Below are positions 8,518 through 17,089 of a stretch of 64,000 nucleotides of DNA, one piece after another; position 1 is the stretch's first letter; every line of letters begins with the position of its first letter. The position numbers were made by a program, and so were the translations under genes. Source of the DNA: Halodesulfovibrio sp. MK-HDV (GTDB taxonomy: Bacteria; Desulfobacterota; Desulfovibrionia; Desulfovibrionales; Desulfovibrionaceae); assembly GCF_009914765.1 (NCBI RefSeq), contig NZ_WYDS01000004.1, positions 98,029 to 162,028 of the forward strand, in the 5' to 3' direction. The notes beneath the pieces are model-generated. The model did not search any database, had not been told where the DNA came from, and was given only the letters and a program-made list of their open reading frames with translations.

Positions 8518-9630
8518 ATGGCAAAAGATCGTTTATACTTTTTAGATAACTTACGAGCTTCAATCATTTTTCTCGTAGTTTTGTTGCATGTGTCTCTTTG
8601 CTACATGCTGTATGCTCCAAGCTGGTGGTATGTAATCAATCCGGTTTCCAGTATCTTTTTTACACTTCTCGTTGTGCTGATTGATGTTCCGATTATGCCT
8701 GCCATGTTTTTTATTGCTGGGTATTTTGCCATACCGTCATTGCAACTACATGGTGCAACAGAGTTTTTGCGACAAAAGACTTGGCGAATATTCACACCAT
8801 GGGTGCTGGGCATACTGTTGTTGGCACCACCGACAGCTTTTATGATTCCTTTTACGCGCAATCTTCCTGTAGAAATTTTTTCTTTTTGGACGGGAGCATT
8901 TTGGGCTGAAGCGTTTCAACATTCAGTATACTGGTTTCTTGCTTTGCTCTTCTGGATGTTTGTTGCACTGACTTTGCTATGGAAATGCATTCCAGCGTTG
9001 CACACGTTGACCCAAACTCCAGCGAAGGCACCGCTATGGTTTTTTCCTGTGTTTGTAGCGATATCAGCAGCTTGTTTCTTCACAGTTATTCAGTTTTTGC
9101 CTCTGGATTACTGGTTTGTCAGTTACTTCCTTTCATTCCAGCCTGAACGAATTTTTCAGCATGTTTTGTATTTCAGCCTTGGTATTTGGGCCTGGAAATA
9201 TGGTTGGTTTACTGAAGGTGGATATTGCCCTCGCAAGCGTGCATGGTTGCCGATTCTTGCGATCACTATGGCTGTATATCTTCTGGTCAAAATGGGATTT
9301 GCCGCATCCACTGCGCCGCTGTTGAATAAGCAGTTTGTTTTAGCCTGTTCCTTTGCAACGTATTGCATCGCATCGCTTATGGGGTGGAGCGCGGTATTTA
9401 GTACGTGGGTCAATGGTCGCGGACGTTTTTGGCGTTCCGCAGCGAAGAATTCTTACGGAATTTACTTTTTACATGCCTTAGTCGTTTATTGGTTAGCGTA
9501 TGGTTTGATTGCCGTAACGTGGTCAATTTATATAAAAGCAGCAGTAGTATTTTTTATTACCACAATATTCTGTTGGTTATTTACCTCCGGCGTGTTGCGA
9601 AAAGCACCATTGTTGAGGCGTATGTTCTAA
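8518..9630 (+). CDS. Acyltransferase family 3 membrane protein
   Basis: A 370-residue integral membrane protein of the OafA/YrhL-type acyltransferase group, which moves acyl groups (often acetyl) onto sugars or lipids. The N-terminal signature is DNLRASIIFLVVLLHVSL with the conserved histidine, followed by about ten hydrophobic helices. A longer frame opens at 8410, but ATG 8518 has a GAGGAG site six bases upstream and starts directly at the family N-terminus (MAKDRLYFLDNLR). It is 21 bases upstream of the EamA transporter and may be co-transcribed with it. The acceptor is unknown. Confidence 0.88.
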   Translation: MAKDRLYFLDNLRASIIFLVVLLHVSLCYMLYAPSWWYVINPVSSIFFTLLVVLIDVPIMPAMFFIAGYFAIPSLQLHGATEFLRQKTWRIFTPWVLGILLLAPPTAFMIPFTRNLPVEIFSFWTGAFWAEAFQHSVYWFLALLFWMFVALTLLWKCIPALHTLTQTPAKAPLWFFPVFVAISAACFFTVIQFLPLDYWFVSYFLSFQPERIFQHVLYFSLGIWAWKYGWFTEGGYCPRKRAWLPILAITMAVYLLVKMGFAASTAPLLNKQFVLACSFATYCIASLMGWSAVFSTWVNGRGRFWRSAAKNSYGIYFLHALVVYWLAYGLIAVTWSIYIKAAVVFFITTIFCWLFTSGVLRKAPLLRRMF

Positions 9631-9651
9631 TATTTTAGGGAGAAAACAGAC

Positions 9652-10533
9652 ATGATGGTGTACGGAAAACTAATCCTAACCGCATTCTTGTGGGGTGGAA
9701 CATTCGTCGCAGGTAGACTGCTGTCGGATGGAATGGGAGCCTTTTCCGCCGCATTTTTGCGGTTCTTAACAGCATCAATCTGTATGATGTGGATTATGCG
9801 CTACCGTGCTGGTGGCTTGCCGAAGCTGGATAAGAAAGGTTGGATTGGTGTCTGTCTTTTAGGTGCAACTGGTGTGTTCGCATATAACGCACTTTTTTTT
9901 ACAGGGTTGCAGACAGTTACAGCGGGTAGAGCGGCTGTCATTATCTCTTTGAACCCAATTATGATTACATTACTGGCAGCAGTTTTTTTTGGCGAAAAGC
10001 TTTCTGTCCGTAAGGGCTTAGGTATCTGTCTTTCTGTGACTGGTGCAACCATAGCGATTTCTCGTGGTGATCCAATCTCACTCTTAACAGGAGGGCTAAC
10101 CAGTGGCGACCTCGCAATCTTTGGTTGTGTTGCAAGCTGGGTTACATATTCCTTGTTAGGGAAACGAATGATGGGGTTTTTAACGCCCCATGCGGCGATT
10201 ACTTATTCCTGCATCACAGGCACAATTATGCTGTTGCCGTTTGCCCTCTACGAGGGGATGATGAGTGATTTTTCCGGCTACACAGCGAATCATTTTCTTT
10301 GTATCGCATACCTCGGGATACTTGGCACAGTCATCGGATTTACGTGGTTTTATGAAGCTATTAATACCATCGGGGCATCGCGCTCCGCCGTGTTTATTAA
10401 TTTTGTTCCCGTGGCAGCTATCCTTTGTGGATGGTTTTTCCTCGGTGAACCACTTTCAATGTCGCTTCTTGTTGGTGTCTCTCTCGTTGTTTCAGGTGTT
10501 TATCTAACTAACTCTACACCTCAAAAAGCATAA
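9652..10533 (+). CDS. EamA/DMT family transporter
   Basis: A 293-residue protein with ten predicted helices arranged as two EamA repeats. The first repeat begins TAFLWGGTFVAGRLL. Family members export amino acids or other small metabolites, and the substrate is not readable here. AGGGAG precedes the ATG ATG start. It follows the acyltransferase gene closely and ends at a hairpin terminator about 80 bases downstream. Confidence 0.9.
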   Translation: MMVYGKLILTAFLWGGTFVAGRLLSDGMGAFSAAFLRFLTASICMMWIMRYRAGGLPKLDKKGWIGVCLLGATGVFAYNALFFTGLQTVTAGRAAVIISLNPIMITLLAAVFFGEKLSVRKGLGICLSVTGATIAISRGDPISLLTGGLTSGDLAIFGCVASWVTYSLLGKRMMGFLTPHAAITYSCITGTIMLLPFALYEGMMSDFSGYTANHFLCIAYLGILGTVIGFTWFYEAINTIGASRSAVFINFVPVAAILCGWFFLGEPLSMSLLVGVSLVVSGVYLTNSTPQKA

Positions 10534-10614
10534 AGTTTTTTCCACCTTCCTCCATTTTTTATTGCTGAGATCTCCCTTTAGGTTGATTCCACACTACTCC
10601 ATTCTTTAAATAGC

Positions 10615-10652
10615 AAACGGGCTGTCCTCATATGAAGGGCAGTCCGTTTTTA
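10615..10652 (+). terminator. Terminator after the EamA gene
   Basis: A 12-14-bp stem containing G-U pairs (AAACGGGCTGTCCT against AGGGCAGTCCGTTT), followed by a T-rich stretch. It directly abuts a dispersed repeat. Confidence 0.75.
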
Positions 10653-10655
10653 TTT

Positions 10656-10787
10656 TATGAAAGGCGGTGGGGCAAAACCACGAATAACTTTAAATAACGA
10701 TATAATCTCGCAAGTAAAAGTTTTTGGAAAGGGGTCTGGGGAAGAACCTTTTTACAAAAAGGTTTTCACCAGCCGCCGGAGGCAAAA
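10656..10787 (+). repeat. Dispersed hairpin repeat, family 1, copy 1
   Basis: About 130 bases. The core runs from AAAAGTTTTTGGA through GGGTCTGGG, then an inverted AACCTTTTT / AAAAAGGTT pair, and ends in AGCCGCCGGAGGCAAA. The upstream GAAAGGCGGTG and CTCGC segments match other copies weakly. It lies between the EamA terminator and dhaK. Confidence 0.8.
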
Positions 10788-10930
10788 AAAGAAAAAAGAA
10801 AGCCCCAAAGCCCACCCAACAATCCCACTAAAAAACAGGTGCAGATAATCCACGATTTCGCGCACCCGTTCGTGGTAGGATTGATGGTTGTTACTTGAAA
10901 GCAGTGAGCTAACGACTTCGGAGATGATAG

Positions 10931-12040
10931 ATGAAAAAGTTAATTAACGATCCGAAAAATGCTGTGGATGAGCAGTTGCAGGGGCTGGCTGCCGCACATC
11001 CTGAACTTCATTTGAATATGAACCCTCGATACGTGTGTAGAAAAAATATTCCTGACGGGAAAGTTGCGATTGTTTCCGGCGGCGGCAGCGGTCATGCTCC
11101 GTTACATTGTGGGTATGTGGGATATGGCATGCTCGATGGCGCATGTCCGGGAGAGGTTTTTACATCACCTACACCCGATCAAATTTATGAATGCGCGAAG
11201 AAAGTGCACCGCGGCGCTGGGGTCTTGTTTCTGGTAAAAAATTATACGGGCGATGTGCTCAATTTTGAGACTGCTGCTGAGCTGTGCTCGATGGACGGAA
11301 TACAAGTTCAATGCATTTTGATTGATGACGATGTGGCTGTAAAAGGCGGTGGACATACTGCTGGCAGACGTGGGGTTGGCGTGACGGTGTTTGCGGAAAA
11401 GATTGGTGGCGCTGCTGCTCAAGCAGGATATAATCTTGAAGAATGCGCTGACTTGTGCCGCCGCGTGAACGTGAACGGGCGTTCTATGGGGGTTGCTTTG
11501 AGTTCGTGCATTGTTCCGGAAATAGGGGCTCCGACATTCCTTTTAGATCATGATGAAGTTGAAATAGGTATTGGTATCCATGGCGAACCGGGGGTGGAGC
11601 GTATCCCTATGGCGGATGTGGATGAGCTGGTGGAAATACTGGTTGAGCATATTTTTTCAGATCCGGAATATGTACGCGTTGTCCGTGAGATGAACTTGGC
11701 TTCAGGACTGTGGGAAGACGTGCAGCTTGTAAGCGAACCCTTTACAGACAGTGATGAATTTATTGTTTTGGTGAATGGTATGGGCGGAACACCGTTGGGT
11801 GAATTGTATGGGGTGTACCGTAAACTCGCTTCCATGTGTGACGAGCGTGGTGTGCGTATTAAACGTAATTTGGTCGGAACATATATTTCATCATTAGAAA
11901 TGCAGGGGTGCTCTATCAGCATGTTGCGGGCAGATGATGAGATGGTGAAATTTTGGGATGCTCGGGTTGTGACCCCTGGGTTCTGTACTCCGGAATGTAC
12001 CAGTGAAATAGCAGCAGATGAGGAAAAGAATGCTGACTAA
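10931..12040 (+). CDS. dhaK: Dihydroxyacetone kinase subunit DhaK
   Basis: Substrate-binding subunit of the phosphotransfer-driven dihydroxyacetone kinase. It holds dihydroxyacetone covalently as a hemiaminal on a histidine. That histidine is H217 in GIHGEPG, and the second active-site histidine is H55 in GGGSGHAPLH. At 369 residues it is slightly longer than the usual 356. A GGAG site precedes the ATG. It is the first gene of dhaK-dhaL-dhaM and overlaps dhaL by 11 bases. The product, dihydroxyacetone phosphate, enters lower glycolysis. Confidence 0.95.
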   Translation: MKKLINDPKNAVDEQLQGLAAAHPELHLNMNPRYVCRKNIPDGKVAIVSGGGSGHAPLHCGYVGYGMLDGACPGEVFTSPTPDQIYECAKKVHRGAGVLFLVKNYTGDVLNFETAAELCSMDGIQVQCILIDDDVAVKGGGHTAGRRGVGVTVFAEKIGGAAAQAGYNLEECADLCRRVNVNGRSMGVALSSCIVPEIGAPTFLLDHDEVEIGIGIHGEPGVERIPMADVDELVEILVEHIFSDPEYVRVVREMNLASGLWEDVQLVSEPFTDSDEFIVLVNGMGGTPLGELYGVYRKLASMCDERGVRIKRNLVGTYISSLEMQGCSISMLRADDEMVKFWDARVVTPGFCTPECTSEIAADEEKNAD

Positions 12041-12659
12041 AGCGACGGCCTTACTCTGGTTCGAAAAAGCAGCTTATTATCTGGCTGAAAATAAGAACGA
12101 ACTGCATATGCTTGATGCTGCCATTGGAGACGGTGACCACGGAATTAATATGGATAGAGGGTTTAGCGCTCTTGTCCGGGACATTCCGGAGATTGAACAT
12201 TTGTGTTTGGGGGAAATACTCAGACGCGCAGGCATGGTGTTACTTTCCAATATTGGCGGCGCAAGCGGGCCTTTGTACGGCACCTTGTTTCTAAAGGGGG
12301 CAGCAACCGTTGGTGATAGCGAGGCGCTTGATGCGACAGGCCTGCTGACGCTCCTTGATGTAGGTGTTGCAGGGCTGGTCATGCGCGGTAGGACGGAGGA
12401 AAACGAGAAAACTATGTATGATGTGTGGGCTCCGGTGCTGCGCGAATATAAAAAATGTTTAGAAGCGGGCATGAGTTTAGATAAGATTCTAGGGGCCTGC
12501 GTCAAAGCGGCTGAATTAGGGATGAAGGCTACCATTCCAATGCTGGCATTAAAAGGGCGAGCAAGTTATCTTGGAGAGCGGAGTATCGGGCATCAGGACC
12601 CGGGAGCGACTTCGTCGTATTACCTTATTGTCGCATTGTATGAGAGTATAAGAGAGTAA
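12030..12659 (+). CDS. dhaL: Dihydroxyacetone kinase ADP-binding subunit DhaL
   Basis: Carries a tightly bound ADP that is rephosphorylated in place by DhaM and passes phosphate to dihydroxyacetone on DhaK. The Mg-ADP site is clear (AAIGDGDHGINMDRG) and so is GGASGPLYG. The ATG at 12030 overlaps the end of dhaK in ATGCTGACTAA and has AGGA upstream. An earlier in-frame ATG at 12018 is possible but less likely. About 209 residues, typical for the family. It is followed by dhaM four bases after the stop. Confidence 0.95.
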   Translation: MLTKATALLWFEKAAYYLAENKNELHMLDAAIGDGDHGINMDRGFSALVRDIPEIEHLCLGEILRRAGMVLLSNIGGASGPLYGTLFLKGAATVGDSEALDATGLLTLLDVGVAGLVMRGRTEENEKTMYDVWAPVLREYKKCLEAGMSLDKILGACVKAAELGMKATIPMLALKGRASYLGERSIGHQDPGATSSYYLIVALYESIRE

Positions 12660-12663
12660 ATAT

Positions 12664-15156
12664 ATGGTCGGTATTGTCTTAGTTTCTCACAGTATCCTTT
12701 TGGTAGAAGGGATTCAGGCTATCCTTGGTCAGATGACACAAGATGCGCCTCCTGTTGTTGTGGCTGCCGGAACGGGTGATGATGAAAATCCCATAGGCAC
12801 AGATCCTATCAAAATTCTTCATGCTATCAAAAAAGCAGAGCAAGGTGACGGCGTTATTGTGCTTATGGACTTTGGCAGTGCTCTGATTAGTGCAGAAGCT
12901 GCCTTCGATCTTTTGTCAGAAAGAGAGCAGCATAATGTTTTTTTAAGCCCTGCACCATTTGTGGAAGGGGCCTTGGCTGCGACTGTTCAAGCGTCTTTAG
13001 GGGCTGGAGTTACAACCATACTTGAGGAAGTAGGAGCTATTAACCGCACAAAAGCAAAGCGCCTTGGGGTAGAAGACGTTGGGCTTTATGCTGCGACAAG
13101 AAATACTGACATTCCACCGGCAAGAGATAGGAGCGAAGAAATTTCATTGATAGTCCCGAACCAGCTCGGACTGCACGCACGTCCTGCCGCCCGTGTTGCG
13201 GGGACGCTTGGCGGGTATATTGCGGAGGTCTGGCTTATTCGAGGAGCTGACAGCGCTAATGCTCGTTCATTGAACCAGATGACAATGCTGACTGTACAAA
13301 AAGGTGAAAGTATTCAATTTCGTGCAGTCGGGGCAGATGCAAAAGACGCTCTTTCTGCTTTGCTGGCGCTTGCCAGTGAGAACTTTGGTGATGTGGATAA
13401 ACCTGATTTTCGCTTACAGGGAAAAAATATGTTGGAAGGTGGTATTGCGGCGGCACCGGGGAGTGCTCTTGGACCTATTGTCTGGTATCGCCCTGAATTT
13501 CCAAAAATTGAACGGAAGATAGTTGCGGATGCTGAAAACCAAATGGTGCGTCTGGCAGAAGCTATTGCAATGGCGCGTATTGAGCTGTCTGAACTGGAGC
13601 ATATGACGTCCGGTAATGTGGACTCCGCCGAAGAAGCAGAATTTTTTGCTTTGCATAGTATGTTGTTGGATGACCCGTACATTACGTGCTCAGCGCATGA
13701 TTTTATTACAAAGTCGCGATACAATGCAGAATCTGCATGGGCGGAAACAATAGAAAAGACAATGGAGCGCTACCGCACCTTGCAGAATGAATATGTTCGC
13801 GGCAGAGCCGCGGATGTGCTTGATGTTGGTACTCGTGTTCTTAGGGCATTAACAGAAGAAGAATTTCGTGGCCCTCAGTTAGACGAACCAGCTATTCTTG
13901 TGGCAACTGATCTTGGGCCTTCAGATATGGTTAATCTGGATAAGAATATGGTGCTCGGGATTGTTACACAGGAAGGCGGCGCAACGTCTCATGTTGCTGT
14001 TTTTGCTCGTGCTTTAAAAATTCCTGCTGTTGCCGGAGTTAAAACCTTAATTCGCCCATTGCTGGACGGAGACATCATCGGTCTTAACGGCTCCACTGGA
14101 GAGGTTTGGATTTCACCTGATTCCAGACAGCGTAGAGCATTGGAAATGTTGCGAGCTCAGTGGGATGATCATTTGCAGGATGTTCGATCTAAAGCAGTAG
14201 AGCCTGCGGTTACCCGCGACGGTAAGAGCGTGCGAGTAGAGGTGAATGTTAAATCGGTAGATAGCATTGCGGATGCAATACAGGCTGGCGCAGATGGTAT
14301 TGGCATTTTGCGTACAGAGTATTTGTATTTGAATAGAGACAGTGAGCCTTCTGAGGAAGAACAATATGCCGCGTATTCAAAAGCAGCCGCGTTGCTGAAT
14401 GGCGAACCACTTGTTATTTCCACGGCAGACTTAGGTGGGGAAAACATTTTGCCATATCTGGATAAAACATCAACAGAGCGAAATGTTTGTTTCGATAAAC
14501 GCGGTGTACGGTTCAGTCTCGCACATAGGAATCTATTTTTATTGCAGATTAAGGCACTTCTTAGAACTGCGGCAGAGTATCCGATAAAAATTTTGTTACC
14601 AATGGTCTCTCAACTTACAGAGCTGCGCGAAGTGTACGGTGTAATAAATGAAGCGCGTGCAATGTTGAAAAAAACTTCTATTCCCTGCGTGGCCAATATT
14701 GAAGTCGGCGTGGTTATCGAGGTTCCGTCATCAGTTTTTCTGGCAGATCAGTTGGCGCGTGAGGCAGATTTCTTTGTACTGGGAGGGGATGACCTAGCGC
14801 GCTATGTCATGGTGTATGATACTAAAAACTCTGTGCTGGGAACAGAATATACCGAACTGCATCCTGCCATATTGCGAATTGTACGTGATATCATACGAAT
14901 TGCGCATGAAGCAGATATTCCAGTGAGTGTGGGCGGAGATATAACCAGCAACTTGCAGGCAGTGTTTGTTCTTGTTGGTCTGGGGATAGACTCCCTTGCA
15001 GTATCCGCTGCGTCTCTTGAGCAAACCAAGGATTTAATCCGAACAATTGTGACATCTGAAGCCAAAGAGCTTGCTTTGGAAGCTATGGAGTTACCAGATG
15101 CTAATAGCGTGAAGAGCCTTATTGCCATGCATTGTTGCACGCTTTACGAAATCTGA
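12664..15156 (+). CDS. dhaM: DhaM-HPr-Enzyme I fusion phosphotransferase
   Basis: An 830-residue phosphorelay protein that rephosphorylates DhaL. Domains in order: mannose-type EIIA (1 to about 130, phospho-His9 in VSHS), HPr (about 155-245, His171 in GLHARPA), Enzyme I phosphohistidine domain (His443 in EGGATSH) and a complete PEP-binding barrel (ILRTEYLY, VVIEVPSS). E. coli DhaM stops after a partial Enzyme I, so this form is longer. The barrel departs from Enzyme I at key places: the catalytic Cys of MCGE is Gly757 (VGGD), GTND reads GGDD, and the DRGN arginine is lost (DTKN). It may therefore need a separate Enzyme I for PEP, or react differently. No dha regulator lies next to it. Confidence 0.93.
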   Translation: MVGIVLVSHSILLVEGIQAILGQMTQDAPPVVVAAGTGDDENPIGTDPIKILHAIKKAEQGDGVIVLMDFGSALISAEAAFDLLSEREQHNVFLSPAPFVEGALAATVQASLGAGVTTILEEVGAINRTKAKRLGVEDVGLYAATRNTDIPPARDRSEEISLIVPNQLGLHARPAARVAGTLGGYIAEVWLIRGADSANARSLNQMTMLTVQKGESIQFRAVGADAKDALSALLALASENFGDVDKPDFRLQGKNMLEGGIAAAPGSALGPIVWYRPEFPKIERKIVADAENQMVRLAEAIAMARIELSELEHMTSGNVDSAEEAEFFALHSMLLDDPYITCSAHDFITKSRYNAESAWAETIEKTMERYRTLQNEYVRGRAADVLDVGTRVLRALTEEEFRGPQLDEPAILVATDLGPSDMVNLDKNMVLGIVTQEGGATSHVAVFARALKIPAVAGVKTLIRPLLDGDIIGLNGSTGEVWISPDSRQRRALEMLRAQWDDHLQDVRSKAVEPAVTRDGKSVRVEVNVKSVDSIADAIQAGADGIGILRTEYLYLNRDSEPSEEEQYAAYSKAAALLNGEPLVISTADLGGENILPYLDKTSTERNVCFDKRGVRFSLAHRNLFLLQIKALLRTAAEYPIKILLPMVSQLTELREVYGVINEARAMLKKTSIPCVANIEVGVVIEVPSSVFLADQLAREADFFVLGGDDLARYVMVYDTKNSVLGTEYTELHPAILRIVRDIIRIAHEADIPVSVGGDITSNLQAVFVLVGLGIDSLAVSAASLEQTKDLIRTIVTSEAKELALEAMELPDANSVKSLIAMHCCTLYEI

Positions 15157-15223
15157 TGTGGTGTCGGGAATATCTTTCGAAAAATTAGACAAAGATGCCA
15201 TGTATTCTACTTATTTCACATAG

Positions 15224-15256
15224 AAAAAACCCACTTGCTGCCAGGTGGGTTTTTCT
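15224..15256 (+). terminator. Terminator of the dhaKLM operon
   Basis: AAAAACCCAC / GTGGGTTTTT stem extended by CTTG-CAGG, followed by T residues, about 70 bases after dhaM. Confidence 0.88.
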
Positions 15257-15287
15257 GTCTTGTTTGTCTCTAAAGTGCGTGGGGTAC

Positions 15288-15381
15288 GTTCCGGATTTTT
15301 TTAGGGATGAATTACACTTAATCTCAAAGAATCCATCTCTGGGAGGTACCGTCGCCGGGTTAGTGCGACTGTGACCGGAAC
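15288..15381 (+). other. Candidate structured leader upstream of the antiporter gene
   Basis: In the gap of about 375 bases before the ArcD-like gene, GTTCCGG (15288-15294) pairs with CCGGAAC (15375-15381) and encloses a GTCGC / GCGAC hairpin (15352-15369). No known riboswitch class is recognised. The domain could be an RNA leader or chance pairing. Confidence 0.3.
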
Positions 15382-15491
15382 AACGCTAAGACATTCACTG
15401 CGATTATCTTTCATAGCTTATGAGTTATCTCCAGACAAATTAACTGCATCACTGTTTGGCACTAAATTGTTGCAATAAAGTCACATGGTTA

Positions 15492-15507
15492 TTGATTGGT
15501 CAATCAA
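15492..15507. promoter_or_regulatory. Palindromic operator candidate upstream of the arcD-like and adiA genes
   Basis: Inverted repeat TTGATTG / CAATCAA with a two-base centre, about 125 bases before the antiporter start. It suits a dimeric regulator. No regulator gene is adjacent. Confidence 0.4.
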
Positions 15508-15632
15508 GTTGTTATTTGAAAATCAAAATATATTTACTAGGTTGCGATAAATCATTTCTTTGTAATGGGCTGTGTTGCTGAATAGTACAGATATAGTTGA
15601 AAAAAATGTCACAGCAAACAGCGAGGAACATG

Positions 15633-17060
15633 ATGGCAGAGCGAGAAAAGAAGCTGGGCTTGGTTGGGCTGATAGCCATTGTAGTGAGTGCCATGATTGG
15701 CGGAGGGATCTACAATTTACCGTCAAATATGTCCGAAGGGGCAGCAGCTGGTGCTGTAATGCTGGCTTGGGCGCTTACAGGGCTTGGTATGTATTTTCTT
15801 GCTACTTCATTTCGGGCGTTATCGGACGCTCGACTAGATCTTGATTCCGGTATCTATGCTTATGCGCGTGAAGGATTCGGCGACTTTGTCGGATTCGAAA
15901 TGGCATGGGGATATTGGCTGAGTGCAGTATTTGGTAACGTTGGCTATGCGGTACTTACTATGGATGCTGTTGCGTACTTTTTTCCACCGGAAATGGTTAG
16001 TGCGCAGCTTCAAGCATTCATCGGTGGATCTTTTCTTATCTGGAGCATGTGCATTATTTGCTTGTTCGGTGTTTCCGCAGCAAACGTGCTTAACATTATT
16101 ACAACGGTAGCCAAGTTGCTGCCGTTGCTGTTGTTTGTGGGAATAGTCGCAATATTCTTCTCTGCAGAGAATTTTACGCTGGATTTTTGGGGAAACGCAT
16201 CCGCAGGATTGGATGGTTTAGGTAAACAGCTCAAAAGTACAATGCTTGTTACGCTCTGGGCGTTTATTGGTATTGAAGGTGCTGTTGTTGTTTCAGGCAG
16301 AGCAAAAAATGCAGATGACGTTGGCAGGGCTACTATTTTGAGTCTGATCTTATGTCTTTGCCTGTACGTACTAATTTCTCTTCTTCCGTATGGATTTTTA
16401 ACGCAGGCAGAGCTTGCGAAGCTTCCAAACCCTTCCGCAGCATATGTGTTGGAAAAATTAGTGGGTACATGGGGAGCATCCCTTATCAATCTTGGTGTCA
16501 TCATCGCATTGTTAGGTAGCTGGTTGTCGTGGACGATTATGGTGGCAGAAGTGCCGCACGTTGCTGCGAAAGATGGTGTCTTTCCAAAGATATTTGCGAA
16601 AGAAAATAGACACGAATCTCCATATTTTTCTCTTCTGATAACAAGTGCCTGTATGCAGCTGACCATGCTTGTTGTGCTTTTTGCTAACAATGCATGGTTG
16701 TTCCTGTTGGATATTACAGGCGTCATGATTCTTTATCCATATTTTGTAAGCGCTGTGTACTTGGGCAAGTTGTGTATGGCCGGAGAGTATCCGAAAGATC
16801 AGCCTGTTTCTAAAGGGATGGCGCTATTTGCAGGCGGATTTGCCGCAGTATACGCGTTATGGCTTTTGTACGCAGCGACGCCGAAATTTTTATTGCTCTC
16901 CAGCATCTTCTTTGCCTCAGGATTGTTTGTTTTCTGGAAAGCAAAACGAGAACAGGGGCATGTAGCCCTGTTTGTTGGGTGGGAGAAAGCAGGTGCGATT
17001 TTTGTGGTGGGGATAGCAATAATCGCTGCAGTGTTCTTTGGTAGCGGGTACGGTAAATAA
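15633..17060 (+). CDS. ArcD-like basic amino acid antiporter (APC/APA family)
   Basis: Inner-membrane antiporter of about 475 residues and 12-13 helices. The N-terminus (SAMIGGGIYNLPSNM) and the segment EMAWGYWLSAVFGNVGYAV match the arginine/ornithine antiporter ArcD rather than AdiC, whose motif is GSGVF. Because adiA follows directly, exchange of arginine for agmatine is the likely use. This is an inference from context. The ATG at 15633 has AGGA five bases upstream; earlier in-frame TTG and ATG codons lack a ribosome site. The stop overlaps an in-frame upstream ATG of the next gene by one base, so the two are co-transcribed. Confidence 0.88.
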   Translation: MAEREKKLGLVGLIAIVVSAMIGGGIYNLPSNMSEGAAAGAVMLAWALTGLGMYFLATSFRALSDARLDLDSGIYAYAREGFGDFVGFEMAWGYWLSAVFGNVGYAVLTMDAVAYFFPPEMVSAQLQAFIGGSFLIWSMCIICLFGVSAANVLNIITTVAKLLPLLLFVGIVAIFFSAENFTLDFWGNASAGLDGLGKQLKSTMLVTLWAFIGIEGAVVVSGRAKNADDVGRATILSLILCLCLYVLISLLPYGFLTQAELAKLPNPSAAYVLEKLVGTWGASLINLGVIIALLGSWLSWTIMVAEVPHVAAKDGVFPKIFAKENRHESPYFSLLITSACMQLTMLVVLFANNAWLFLLDITGVMILYPYFVSAVYLGKLCMAGEYPKDQPVSKGMALFAGGFAAVYALWLLYAATPKFLLLSSIFFASGLFVFWKAKREQGHVALFVGWEKAGAIFVVGIAIIAAVFFGSGYGK

Positions 17061-17089
17061 TGGGTGCAAACAGTAGTAAGGAGCAGTGC

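Noticed and set aside
15457-15473. TGGCAC...TTGC resembling a sigma-54 promoter
   Set aside because: The spacer is seven bases, not five, so the two elements are out of register.
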